A DNA stretch of 64,000 nt, taken from Macrocystis pyrifera. Its lineage: Eukaryota; Sar; Phaeophyceae; Laminariales; Laminariaceae. How positions within the stretch are numbered: the stretch's first letter is position 1; each line of letters starts with the position of its first letter. Below the pieces are notes generated by a model that had not been told where the DNA came from, searched no databases, and worked only from the letters and a program-made list of their open reading frames with translations. Positions 37,289-50,200 of this stretch are shown here, one piece after another. The DNA lies in the NCBI GenBank assembly GCA_031763025.1, contig JASSKH010000003.1, positions 7,244,718 through 7,308,717 on the forward strand, read 5' to 3'. A program made the translations under genes and the position numbers.

Positions 37289-38054
37289 GGGCCCATCTTA
37301 ACGAGAAACTTATCTTATGATACTTCGCCAATACTTTTTTTGTTTGATTTGATTTGCATCTGATGGGTCGAAAAGTGAATAACCAATCAGGCATTTTGAC
37401 ATTTGATTCGAATAAAACGAATAAAAACGAATTCGACGAGAAGTCTTTCGGAATTTCTTTTGCTCTTCGTGTTATTCGACGTGGCATGTTCCTGAAACCG
37501 AAGCAAGCCACGCAAACTTGAGCTGTATTGTCGACTGTTTCACGTGTGAGATCCACCATTCCAGAGAGACAGTACCACCGGGCCTTCCGCCGCGCGAGGT
37601 CCGACGGCCCCTAGCACAGAGTAGACCATCCGCGGCGCCTCAAAAAATTACAAGGCCGTCGCAAACCCAGGTTTTCATCCCTCTTTGCCTCGCAAACCAC
37701 ACGAGCACCGACCAGGTCACGCCTTCGCTTAGAAGTTCGATCGCTGTATCCCCGTCGCTGCGTCGGGCTGCGCCAGCCATGGAAGGCGTCCCAAGAGCGA
37801 TAGCCTCTTCGGCGATGTCGGCAGAAACAATCGGCCGCTGACAGCGCCGCCCCGGGGAAGACACGAGCCGTCGCTCGCCTCGTTGGTTGCCCCCTGGTGT
37901 TCGTTGACCCTCGTGCGTTATTCGACTTTTTTTTTACTACGCTCTTCGTCGATAGGACCCAAAGGCATATTTTTCACGAAATTCCATTCAAGTCAAATCA
38001 AATTATTTTTCTCCTATTCGATTATCATGAAAAAGGTTTCTCGTCAAGGCTCCC
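37289..38054. mobile_element. Terminal-inverted-repeat DNA element (0.77 kb), probably non-autonomous
   Basis: The left end GGGCCCATCTTAACGAGAAAC is mirrored at the right end by a stretch whose complement reads GGGAGCCTTGACGAGAAACC. A further inner match is seen (TTATCTTATGATA against CTTTTTCATGATA). AT-rich arms enclose a GC-rich core at about 37560-37890, with a plus frame starting MSCIVDCFTCEIHH that has no recognised domain. Array sequence continues on both sides, so this is an insertion into the array. TAA next to GGGCC would suit PIF/Harbinger, but no exact target duplication was found. Confidence 0.65.
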
Positions 38055-38138
38055 AACATAGTGTTACTCGCTATTTTTTATTTATTTAGTTATTTTTTTA
38101 ATCATCACTTTTGCTTTCCAGCCCACTCGTAGGAGGTT

Positions 38139-38430
38139 TTACCCTCGACGATCTTCTGGACAAGCCGTGGTCACAGGTGTCGTCCCTTCTCCCCCCCCCC
38201 GGTACGTGCCTTTAGTTTTTATCGCGCATTCCCACTGCTCGTCGATTTTCATCGAATGTAGCCAACTCACGCTTTCGCGCTTTCCGCTTATCAATTTTTT
38301 ATGCAAGAAAAAGTCCCTATGAGCATGCACTCGGTGAGACTCGAACTCACGAAATTGATCTTGACAGGCTCGCGGACCACCTACCAAGCCACCGGGGACG
38401 CCGGTATGGGATGCATACACTAACATCGCG
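38139..38430 (-). repeat. tRNA-related SINE
   Basis: On the minus strand an A-box-like GTGGCTTGGTAGGTGG and a B-box GTGAGTTCGAGTCTCACC stand about 40 bp apart, close to a real tRNA. A body with GACGAGCAGTGGGAATG and TGACCACGGCTTGTCC follows. The body matches 13100-13215. A live tRNA gene was considered, but the 3-prime half does not pair well with the 5-prime end. Confidence 0.6.
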
Positions 38431-40511
38431 TTCTACGATATTATAGAGGTATCACATTTCCGCCAAAATGTTTTCTGAACGGCGGGGTTCCTTAACCCAC
38501 ACAAAATCTTCGGAATGCCAAAATCTTGTTTCGGAAAATGACGTGATTGTATACTTCGGCCATGGGATTATTCGTCCGGGATGCATTTTGTTTTTTGCTG
38601 AAGTCAGTGTTCAGTTTTCGGTTGGGGTGTGGAGCTCCTCAAGTGAGGAGCCGCAGAAAAAATAGGGTGGACCTCTATCGTAGAACGCCTCAACACCGCA
38701 ACACATACCTGGTATACTGAGGTCAGTACGGGATCAAGGTAACACTCTAACATGATACGCGATCGCCCGCCAGGATCATGACACACTATTATTAATAATA
38801 CTAATACCAGGTAAACACTGCTGCTGTGTACCACAGAATCCAGAGGGTAGTAGCGTAATGTTTTTTTTTTTTTCGCTGTAAACATGAAACGTAAAAGTGT
38901 TACATGATCCAACCCTTGAGTGAAAAATTCAAAACTCGACACTCTTTCACTCGAGAACTCCAAGTACTATATCGTATACTATATCGGTAGCTAAAATGAA
39001 ATGATGTGGGGAATGGAAATTGGGAAACGACTACCAGGTATACAATAATAGCGGAGAACTGTATGAGGGATACTACTACTCACTTACGGAAGGATATTCG
39101 TTTATATAGGAACGGCATCTACGCTATTTGTTCTCCCCGAATTCGGAAAATAAATAATCAACTCTCTTTTTACTATTAATAACAATAATTTGCCTCGGCA
39201 CTGAGCGAAATGAGTATGTACAAGGATGTTCATATTGAATTCTATTACTCTCGGCTACGATAGTCTGCATTGTGTGTCTACAATGGATTTTGAAGGCTCT
39301 GAAAGTTGGGGCACGTGGGAATTGTCTTGGCGGTTTTGGCGACTGTGGTCTAATAATGCAGACATGGCAATTGGGACTGTCCATGGACAAATGATTTCAG
39401 CGAATGCCTACGATACTGCTGCTGCTGTAGTTGGAATCGTCCAGATAATAATAATTGATTCAGCGGCGATTGTCCACTATAAACTACTATTAAAAAGTAA
39501 CCACTGCCCGTAATTGGAATATACACATTGTACACTCCTCTAGGCACTACCCGGAGGGGAACCTTGTACCATTAATTGTATGAAGGCAAGCATACTCGTA
39601 ATAATATTCCACTACAGCAGCGGTGATTTGTTGTCTTCACGTCCTTTCTACCCAGCTTCATCCAGTATACCACCGGTAGTAGACTACTCTATACCATTAA
39701 TAGTTTTATATCTATAATATGTTCGTACGAGTAGTCCTCTTTTTGTATCCGTAGTGCAGTGAGTGGTGCAGGCGTTCGGTAGCTGTACATGTATGTAGCT
39801 GTATCATGTATCACCTGCCACGTGCTGTGTTAACACTCACATTGATGAGTGCATCCCAGCTTTCCAATACGGGCGAAGCTCGAACCTCCGATTTTTCTTC
39901 TCTTTCGACGCTGCTGCTTAGGCGGCGGCACAGGGCAGGACCAGCGCCTCCTATTCCGCAAGAGAGTACCACACTCACCTTGACCGCGGTTGGTGGAATT
40001 GGCATCAACATATCTCAAGCATGAACATGCACTGCAACAACAGATAAACACTGGCAGCACAACAAGGAATTCGAGACAAAACTGCTGCTGGGTATATGAC
40101 TATTAATATGATTCCGACTGGCACTCGTGGGACTGACTGGCGTGGGATTTCAGATTTCGTCCACAGTTTTATATTGTATAATGAGGCGAAGGCATGGCGG
40201 GGTCGAAACTTGAAATTGAAATAAAAAATTAATCGAAAATGAACAGTGCACCCCGCACTCACGCCAGGCGCCGTTGCCATAGACTTGCGTCATAGCTGGA
40301 ATAGACGGATTATAGGGATAGCCGAACCTCAAGCAGCCAACGTCTACCCCCCTGAGCCCTGGCGTGAGACCGGACGAGGGCCAACCAGCAGCGCGGTGAA
40401 GATCATCGTTTATTTTTTTTGTCATCCGGTTTGTGTGTGAGCTGATTACTCCGAGCAGCGCTCCTGTTTCAAACTAAAATCAGCAGCAACCAGCCGGCCC
40501 GGCAGCCCCCG
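38431..40511. other. Upstream region of the RCC1-BTB gene
   Basis: The region holds a reverse R4 fragment (39537-39570, complement ACAAGGTTCCCCTCCGGG) and an R5 SINE (39826-39965). The plus frame at 39226-39513 (MFILNSITLGYDSL and on) resembles nothing known. A promoter for the gene at 40512 must lie in the last part, but no TATA box or initiator was singled out. Confidence 0.4.
39826..39965 (-). repeat. R5 tRNA-related SINE-like repeat
   Basis: Partner of 11180-11345. The minus strand carries GGTTCGAGCTTCGCCCG, then GGAAAGCTGGGATGCACTC and AATGTGAGTGTTA. Confidence 0.55.
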
Positions 40512-41246
40512 ATGAGCCTCTACGCGTGGGGAAGGAACACCTTCGGCCAGGTGGGTAGGACTAAGAGGTAGGCCGAGAAATACTTCGATTGACATCGTGC
40601 GTTGATTTTTAGTTGCCATCTAGCTGAGAGCACTGGAAGTTATTGCGCGGTAGAGCAGAGGTCGACCATGCATGCGGGGAATGCGGGCGTTCCAATAAAG
40701 CGTAAAGCGATACCTGATACCTACAGCAGCAGTAGTAAATAGTTTGGCTGCTGCTGCTGCGGATGGCCGCGACGTACAGGCAAAACCATATGATGAAGCA
40801 AGCCAGAGCTTAAATGTGTGTTTTGTGCCACAACTGCTGCTGATGCTGCCGCTGTAATGACGAACGATAGGATACTGCGTTGGCGGTCTAGCGACCCCTC
40901 TGGATACTGCTGGTCTGGGGCTCCCTCTTTGCCGTAGTTGACGTCAGCACTACGTACAGACTGCAGAGCAATCCCCTTTGTTTTTTCTCCGGTTTTTGTC
41001 CCACCGAATGTATTTCCAGGTCGATGGTATGTTCGTGTAATTGGAGCTTGCTTTTGATATTTGCTCTTTTTTGGTCATGTATACCTACAGCAGCCCCACA
41101 CTGCTCAAGCACGGCAGCAGCAGCAGCAGCAGCAGCAGCAGTGACATGTAGTAAGCCCCCCACTTTCCGTTTTAAACCGTTTTGCCCGCACGCAGCTCGG
41201 CCGCAAGCAAGAGCCTCGTCCGAGCAAAGGTACCCAGCAACAACTA

Positions 41247-41277
<31 letters not shown>

Positions 41278-44200
41278 TGCAGCAGCAGCAGCAGCCCCAA
41301 GACCGGCCCAAGGATACCTCTTCGGTAGGCCCCCCGTCCACAACGGAAAATGCCAACAACAAGCCGGTACGTATACTCTCGTGCAGCAACAATGCAGCAG
41401 CAGCACATCATCGTAGTCGCCCCAAGAGTTTGTTTCTCTTTTGGATTGCCGTATTTCCGCATTCTGAGTTTGCCAAAACACGATCGTATACGACCAGTAG
41501 GTAGTTGTTTGCATCCTGGGACCGTTCTCACATTTCACTGCTGTGTCCTGGGACTGTTCCTACACATTCATTCCCCAATTTGTACATGCATGTTCATATC
41601 ACTTCCCCCTTTTGCGAAGTACCCACCCACCCAACCAACCTCCAGCGCACGTACCAGGTACCTGGTACTAGTATGTCGTACAGGATGAAAGTTCTCTTTG
41701 TAGATGTACAAGCAACAAGCACCAGATAAGACCATTTCGACGGGCTCTTGTATGGTCGATATTATTTATATCATACCAGGTACGTCGTACGAGTACAGGT
41801 ACCAGTATCAAATTAGAGCGTAGACCCGACTTCGAGAATTTTCGCCTACGAGTATATACGAGGTATTAATAGTAGATTTTTTTAAGCAAACAATAAAGTG
41901 TGTATTGGTACTCTGTACTCGTAGCCGATATATAGGTGCGCACGGTCCAATGTAAGTTCGTAAGAAATCTGCTGCAACCCTCGCTTCGCCATAAAAAGGA
42001 TGATGTTTAAGCACTGCAGTCCTAAAACGCTCAAATTTTAAGTAGTTTGTGCTCAAAACGGGATTGCGGTCCTTGAAGGGTTTAAACATCTGGTTTCAGG
42101 GTTCTCTCGTGAGAGAGCGCCGATACTGCTGCACCGGTCGTACCATGAAGCAGTCGAAGGAGAGCCCTATAACAACCCTTCTGTCCCTACCCGTACGATA
42201 TCTATACATGCCCATGATAATGCGCAAGCCGTTGGTTTCCCGTCCTCTTGCTCAGTGCTGGACAAGTCGGACCCTTCATCAGCAAGTAAAATACCCAAAT
42301 AACAGCTCGAGGGCGTCTCATAAACGGTTGATGTGTCGGGAAATATTATTGTACGTACTATTAATATTAATACCTGCTGTGCTGTGTGTACCAAAGAACG
42401 CTATTATGGGGGACCATAGTAAATAGGACCAAATATTGTTGTTTACTAAAAATAGGGAAATATATAGGTTTTTGTGTGTACCGTAGGTCCTATTTACTAT
42501 GGACCCCCGTAATATGAGCTTGCACGTACTGCGACCTGGTACTATTACGGGGGACCATAGTAAATAGGATCAAATATTGTTAGAAAAAAATAGGTAAACA
42601 TATAGGTTTTTATCTATACCATAGGTCCTATTAACTATGGACCCCCGTAATAGGTATTGGCTATCTGGTACGTACATACAGGTAAATGTTTTCACGTATA
42701 TCAGGTACCTGTTATAAAATTGGTATGATGTACCTGATATCGAATTATTCCACCAAGCTTGCAAGATGGTGTGAGTTTTGATGCCAGCAAACATAGTCGG
42801 CTAAAGTCAGGCGATAGCGAGCCAACCCCCCCCCCCCCCCCCCCCCCCGACGGCCGACGGGGGGCCGCTGGAGGCGCCCCCGGATGGCCTGTCGGAGGCT
42901 CTTCCGGAGGATCCCGCTGAAGGCCGTTGTAGGCCAAAAATACGCCATTTGGCTTCGTTTACACTCAAAAAGTATTACAAATTGGCCAGGTTCATCTCTG
43001 GTTTTGATCACGAAAGGTAAAGTTTTAAGTTCGTCTCAGTTTATCAGACTTCATAGGGATAGATGCACCAGAGATACGGACATGCCGTCCCCGTTTGGGG
43101 ATCTCTCACTGGTGTTACATTTTGTCGTCACGGTAGTACAATACTCGTGCGGCACGCAGTAGTAGATCATCAGTGAAATAGTCTGGGACCTCTTCCACGC
43201 CGGCATTACAGTCCATGGCGATGGGTTGGTGCACCATGAGTTGCGGAAGACCTCTCTGTGTGCTCGCAAAGCTGGTGGTAGTCCTACTCGGAGATACCTG
43301 GAAATACGTACCCCGTACCAAACAAGCCTTCCTACAAGCAATGAAACCTGAATGTGAACAATAGTTATTAATAGATAGTCGGCAACAGCCTCAACTATCT
43401 ATAATATATCATATCTAATCAACTACGAGGCACCAGGTAATAACGTAATAACTATCAATAGCTGGCGACTACTATTAAAAAATCAGCCAACTCACAGCCC
43501 TAGAGTTTTGAGTATATTTTCGATTTCATCACAGCTTCTTTTTTTCTCATGGTTATATTATACCCTCTGGTATGTATGAAGGAGAGTTTTCTGTATCCCC
43601 CGCTGAAGTGAGAGGAAGACACCACGGTTGTAGGAAGTAATATGCTCGGCATCAACCACGAGCTAACCTACGTACATGTACCACACGTGTATTTTGTACG
43701 TACAGCATGTATAAATACTGCTGCACAGGTACCGTATGTATGATATACCAGGTGCACCGGATAACACGCAAGATAACTCACCACTCGGGCGAATTTTCGA
43801 GCCGATTTGCTTCATATATAAGAAAAAAGGAGGAAGGGCACAGGCACACTACGAGAATGAGGGCCTTGGAAATAAATAATTATTGATGTTAGTGGTCGAG
43901 ATGCTCCTACACGATCTCGTGTAGATGCATTGCTCTGCGTTTGCACTTTCCCCATTGTCGAGAAAACCAGCCTGGAAAAATCGTCCGGGGGGTTGTGTTG
44001 TCTTGCGTGTTATGATGCCTGGTGTATGATTACTCCTTTTTGTTGTGCTATCATCTACTGCTGCATGTATCATGCGCCGGTATGATACACTCTGTACATG
44101 TCATGTATGTATGTACAAGCATAATATTCTCCGAAATGTTGGCACGTGCATGTTGGCACACAGTTCGTTGAACACTGAGCACCCCCTTCGCGAGCTGGCG

Positions 44201-47200
44201 CCCTCGCCCGTTGCGGCGGGTGTCTGATGTCAGTCCGTGCTTTTTGCTTGCAAGCCCGCGTTGGTCGACTGTTGATACATGCAGCTTGGAGACGGGTAAG
44301 TGTCATCACCGTACGTCAAGTAGCTATTGTTAATAGTAGTCTACACAAGACATGGCAGCAGCTCAGCTAGCTGCAGTACGTAGCAACTTCTGCTGTGCAT
44401 ACATTAGTATTATACCAAGGTAAAACTATTTTTACGTTCGGGTTAGAATTGAAGATGCTAATGATTTTTAATGCCGCGGGCAGCAGAAGTTTTCAGAGTA
44501 CTTCCAGAGTCACTCCGAACATTCTGCGCGCAGAATTGGGTTGAGCTTCGACATGTCCAAAGCGCACGACCTGCCAGCACAACCTTCTGTTCTAGGCTCT
44601 GGGGCGCAGCTTAAGATAGAAGCCCCGCAGGAGTGCGAACGCATGCAACATGCGACTATTTACCCTCGCTATCATAACAGGCCAACAGCAGATGGTTGGC
44701 CTCGTGCATGCAATAGCAGCCGCACAGAAGTGCAGTAGGTACGTACGAAGAAACATTCAGTTGCTAAAAATATGTACCAGGTACAACAGCAGTAGTAGTT
44801 CGAACTTAACAGCAGCAGCAGCAGCAAGAACAACAGCAGCCCAATGCAGTCTGTATCTCGCCTCAAACCAAGCAGTGACCACTTTGGCAGCGACCAGTGA
44901 CCAGTTACCACTACTACTGCGGGCGGCGTTACGGCGGCGGCGTTTTTTTTCAAATTATTATCCAGGTGTGCATCGAGGTCGACGGCGAGCGCTTCGTCGC
45001 TGCCGCCGCGGGAGAGCACCACACCCTGGTCGTGACGCAGTACGGCGATGTCAAGGCCTTCGGACGCGGCAGGGAGGGCCAGCTCGGGCACAGCGAGGGC
45101 TCGAGGCTGGACACAGATGTTCCGGGAAAGGTTAGCAATTTCGGAGGCACTACTCTGTCCGGCAACAATACTCATTCATTATACCGTCGTTCTACCTCCG
45201 GACAACTGATTCGTACTGATAGGGCTTGTATCTTTTATCCCGGAAACTTGAATCTACGTCACTAGGCAGTAGGGAATTCGGACGAAGATTTCGTTACCCT
45301 GATTTTTTAATGCTGCTGTGCTATCACATTGTTCTTGGGAGCTCTACTGCTGTGAGTTGTTTTGCTTGCACGTGGAGTCCTGCGTTGCACTATGTCGTTG
45401 CTTGCTCGGGCAGCACTTGTGCGTCCCAACGCCACGAGTATGTCGGCGATAATGGCAAGCACGTTCAGCGCGTTGTGGATCGTTACCGGGGGGAGGGGCG
45501 GAGGAGGGAGAACAGGAGGGGTATACGATCGTAGTTGAAATGTGTGCTTTATAATTGATAACCATACATACGCTTGTCAGAGGTTCGTAGGCAGGTCTCC
45601 GAACATGAATGAGTCGTCTGGTCGGAGCTTTGAGCCAATCCTTGGTGAGACAAGGGCCAACCCCTTTTTTCAGCTCTATTCTTGGTCGGTGTCGATGTTC
45701 TTCGCCTCAACGCCGTGCGAACGTGCGAACCTCATTTTCATTGTGTTTTGTATCCTTCGATTTGTCATATTATCATACTCTTCGACGTCGGGGGGAGGGC
45801 TCCACTGGCGTGGTACGAGAGCCGTGACAACGGCCGCTGCTTCTCGTTCCTTATCGTACTGCCAGTACCCGAGAGTCCCCTTCCCCCCCCCCAGCCGACT
45901 GGTCGGGGCCCAAACACACGCAGTCTCGGACGACCGAGACCCCCAATGGTGAAAAGCCATTGACGTACCCCGTTTGCTAGTGAGGCTGGGATTGCTGCCA
46001 GTCTTTCGCAAACAATAATAATAAATGCAAGGGCTCCGCGTGGGTGTATGCCGGCACCCATGCTCCGGATAGGGAAATATACCTCAATGCCAATTTGTTG
46101 TTCCTTTTGAGCAAGTTAGCACAGATACACCAGTCGATCTTACTACGAACAGGATCAGGTCAATGCCAAGTGGTGCAGGAAAAAGGCAATGCTGGGTTTC
46201 AGTTCTCAGTTGTTGTATCTACGTATCTCATTCGCATATTAGACCATTTTTTTTGGCATTTTTTTGCGACGTTATTTCTGTCTTTTTCAGCGATATCTTA
46301 AGCTCTAAAATCAGAAACACCTATTTTGGGCGAGGAAATCATCGATAATTTTGATTATTGGGGCAGAAATCAGCTCAGTTCTGAGAGGTTTCTCACAATT
46401 CTCAGAACTGACAGTGCTTGGATTTTGTGCACTATAGTACTGCTTCCCTCTATCTGCCCAGCTGCCAAGTACCCAGTACCCACGCCGAAGTATCATATCT
46501 ACGGCGAGCTGTACCTACTGCCAACGGCGCTTGTGCAAGAGAGATGGCCTCTCCCTCACATGAAAGCGACAGCACCAGCACAACAGCAAAAACAGGCATG
46601 CCGAGTTTCAGAGTTCTCAGTTGTTGTATCTTCGTATCTCACTCGCATAATAGACCATCTTTTATGGCAACTTTTTGCGACGTTATTTCTGTCTTTTTCA
46701 GCGATCTCTGAAGCCCAAAAATCAAAACCGTCTATAATGGGCGAGAAAATTATCGATACTTCTGATCTCAGTTCCTGCAGGGGGCAGACATGAGCTCAGT
46801 TCTGAGAGGTTTCTCACATTTCTCAGAATTGAGATTACTTGGTTTTTGTGTACTATAGTACTGCTTCCCTCTATCTGCCCAGCTGCCAAGTACCCAATAC
46901 CCGCACGCCGCCGAAGTATCACACCTATCTACAGCGACCTGTACCTACTGCCAACGGCACTTGTGCAAGATAGATGGCCTCTCCCTCACATCGATAGCGT
47001 CAACAGCAGCAGCACAACAGCAAAAACAGCAGCAGCATCAGCAAGAGCAGCAGTAGCAGGCATCGCTGCTGCGGCGGTTGGTTGCTGCTGCTGCTCCTGG
47101 TGTGCAGCCGCAACTGCAACACTGGCAGCAACAGTAGCAGCATCGCAGCAGACAACAACTTGCAGTATCCGCCCAAATTTCTGCGAGTACAGAACGCGTA

Positions 47201-50200
47201 CTGTACCCACATTATCGCACCATGGAATACTCAAATCATGAATACAGGCAGTAGTCGCAGTAAATAACCCGATATGCTGCGAGTATTACCCGATACCTGA
47301 TATCGATCGGCACCACAGAACAATCGCAAAGTACTGCTAACACGGTCAGTATACTCCGTGTCAACCCCGAAATACTCAGGTTGGATATGCGTAAAGCGCA
47401 CGCAACAGTATCCACAGCAGCACGGAACCCCGACGTACTGCAAGTACTCGAAGTGAGAGCAAGCAGTCTCGAACCCTCGATTGCCTCCAGTAGTGCTCGC
47501 GGAAACAACTTGACGCGTTTTTCACCTGAAAATGGTAAGGCGAACATCTTATACCTGGTACGAAGGATCGTATCTTTGAAGCAGCACCGTTTCTTCAGTA
47601 GATACCTGGCATCTGGATATGATTCTTTTTCGTATGAAAAACGTCTGCTGTGAGTACGACCGATTGAATGGTTGAAATTCAACTTTGGAAGCTGCGTGAT
47701 ACGTCAGACACGCTCATCGGGCGCGCTTGTTATGGATACGAGTATTGGGTTTTGCTTTCTGCATACTTCGAAGTATTCGAATTAGAACGCCTCTGAAATA
47801 GTGTACTGCTGCTGCTGCTGTTGTAGTACTCGTATCTCAATGCGCCTCCAGAGATCACACCTTGCAGCAGTGGACAGTCCGAGCATGTACGACCATGATA
47901 TCCTCCGATGCATTTGGTCGTTTTTTTTTCGAACTCAGCCGATTTGATACTATCTATCAACCTCCATTCAATTCGACCGGTGAACGCAAATGGCGTGGCG
48001 AATTATACCGAGAAAACAACTATCGCCGGGATATCCAACGATCTGGTACCAAGAATGGCGCGATACCCCGAGAAGGCGCGCGTAGTCGACCCGCGAAGAG
48101 AGAGGGGCAAGGGAAGGCAGCCACCCAGTAAGACAAGCCCGAGGGGGTTGAATTTGCCGATGGCGACCCCCAAAGCAAGTCGGGAGGAAGTGATAGCATC
48201 AGCAAGGCCGAGGAATCGAACCTCGGCGAGAAAAAAGCTAAGATCGAGTCTGTCACAGTAAGCTCTTCGCGGAACAACAACAGCGAAACAAATCTCCAGG
48301 ACCAAAGAAAGTAGAACGTCTGTGTCTTCTCGCCCCAGCAAAGGTCCTTCGAGTTCGGGGTCGCCGCGCTCGTCGGTGGCGCGAGACTCCGAGATGTGCG
48401 ATAGGGAGAACACCCGTCGGAGCCCAGCGAGCGCGACCCTCGAGGAAAGCGATCGAAAAACCAAGCGCGAAGCCAGGAAAGCGAAGGCGTCTAGAATCCA
48501 GCCTAAATTCAACACGAAATGTTTAGAATGGGAAGCGAATGCTTCGCTCTCAGCCGTCGCGAAGGATTGTATATATATCTATATCCTGCTGTAGCACGGT
48601 GTGGCCAGCACCATGCATGTATGGCCGCTCCGTTCCACCCACCTCCGTAAGAAAAAAGGGGCGGGCGGGCGGGAGAAACCACAACAGTAGACGTAGTCTG
48701 GGTATATCTATCGGCAGCGGACAGTGCCGTGCCGTGTGCTCGTGCGTCTCTGCTCTGCACGCACAGCTCTGCCCATCAAGCACGAGGTACTCGAGCGTGA
48801 CCCCCTGTTTCCGTCCTCCTTGCCTTCTACCAGGATAAAACCCTTAACTTCGGTAGAGCCCATACGTCGGTAAAGTCCAAGAATATCAAACATTGAACTC
48901 GAATGGTTGGTATCAGAACTCATGCCTCTTTCTATATGTGGATGACGTTAGAAATGGTTTGCTTTTTTAAGCACATTCAAAATTTTGAAAAATCGCCGCC
49001 GTACCGAGGCGAGTGTACACGAACAAACAAAATCTGAAGCGGCTAAAAGAAAAATCCGAAGTTTAGACAGCGGGGGGGGGGGGGGTTAATACTAACGCCA
49101 AGTTTTTTTCCTTTGTTTTGCCATTTTATATAGTTCGTCCAGAACCCCGCCCCACTGTTCGATTTTCCATTCCGACCGTTTTAGGACTGTGGCGCCTTTT
49201 GATCTTTTTTTTTTTTTTTTCGTGTACCCTCAGTCAGTTGGCATAAACGTACGTGTATACGGTCGGCAACCAGCTTGATCGCGCATGGTGAGCGCTTCGT
49301 CTTCCGCTCAACCTCTTGAGGACTGTAATCTCGTGATGGGGGCAAACCGCTCAAGTTCCAAGTAGTTTGCCCCCCAAACGGGACTGCGGTCCTAAAAGGC
49401 TTAACCTCTTCCCGCCATCGTTTTCCTGCCCGTTCTGTAAATGATGCCTCGTACGGACGATGCGCTTGTGGCGCGCGACGAGCAGGTCGAAGGACTCTCG
49501 GGTGTGACGGTGGTCGCCGTGGCCTGCGGGGCCTTCCACTCCCTGGCGGTGACATCGTCCGGCCGGCTGTACGAGTGGGGATTGATCCACACGGAACCCG
49601 ACGTGGTCGCAGAGCAGGTAGGTTATCTCCGCCCGGTGAGATTGGACGGGATCCACCTCGCACATGATAAAAAGCTTAGCGGTCTTACAAGTATTATGAG
49701 CCCCATGAAACACCGCAGAGCTCTCCGGACGCCGGCAGCAGTGGCGGCGGACGAGAAGACGATAAACTGGATATCGCATCCGCCTACGTATCGTATCAGC
49801 ATGGACGGAAACCCACGTCGTTTTGTTTTTTTTGCACGCGAACATCTGTAAGTATCTGCACGCCCTTCCCAAGGGTCTTCTATCATGTGTCCGGGGCATG
49901 TTTGAGGGGTCTGCGGACCGACGTCCATTATTGTTCTCTCCGTGCGCCGTTTCTCGCGCATTGGACTGAAGGCAATGAACTCCTTCTACTGCTGCCAAAA
50001 AATATCCCACACTTTTTCCAAGTACGTAGTTAGTTTGTCCCCAAAAACGTCGGTGCAGTTTCTATATATTAAAGGGGTTGACTCTTTCACTACTGCGGGG
50101 GGGGGGGGTTTCCCATGCTACCTTACGTTGTTCGACTCTTGTCCATTTTTTTTAAGAAGTGGGTGGAGTTCTAAAAGAGCAAATGTCTTTTCGCTCTGTC

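Noticed and set aside
38335-38405. Functional tRNA gene
   Set aside because: A and B boxes are present, but a good acceptor stem and anticodon arm could not be folded by eye, and the sequence runs into a repeat body found elsewhere.
41024-41416. Poly-Ala/Ser frames as a possible protein
   Set aside because: They follow the CAG tracts inside intron 1. The RCC1-BTB splice phases do not need them.
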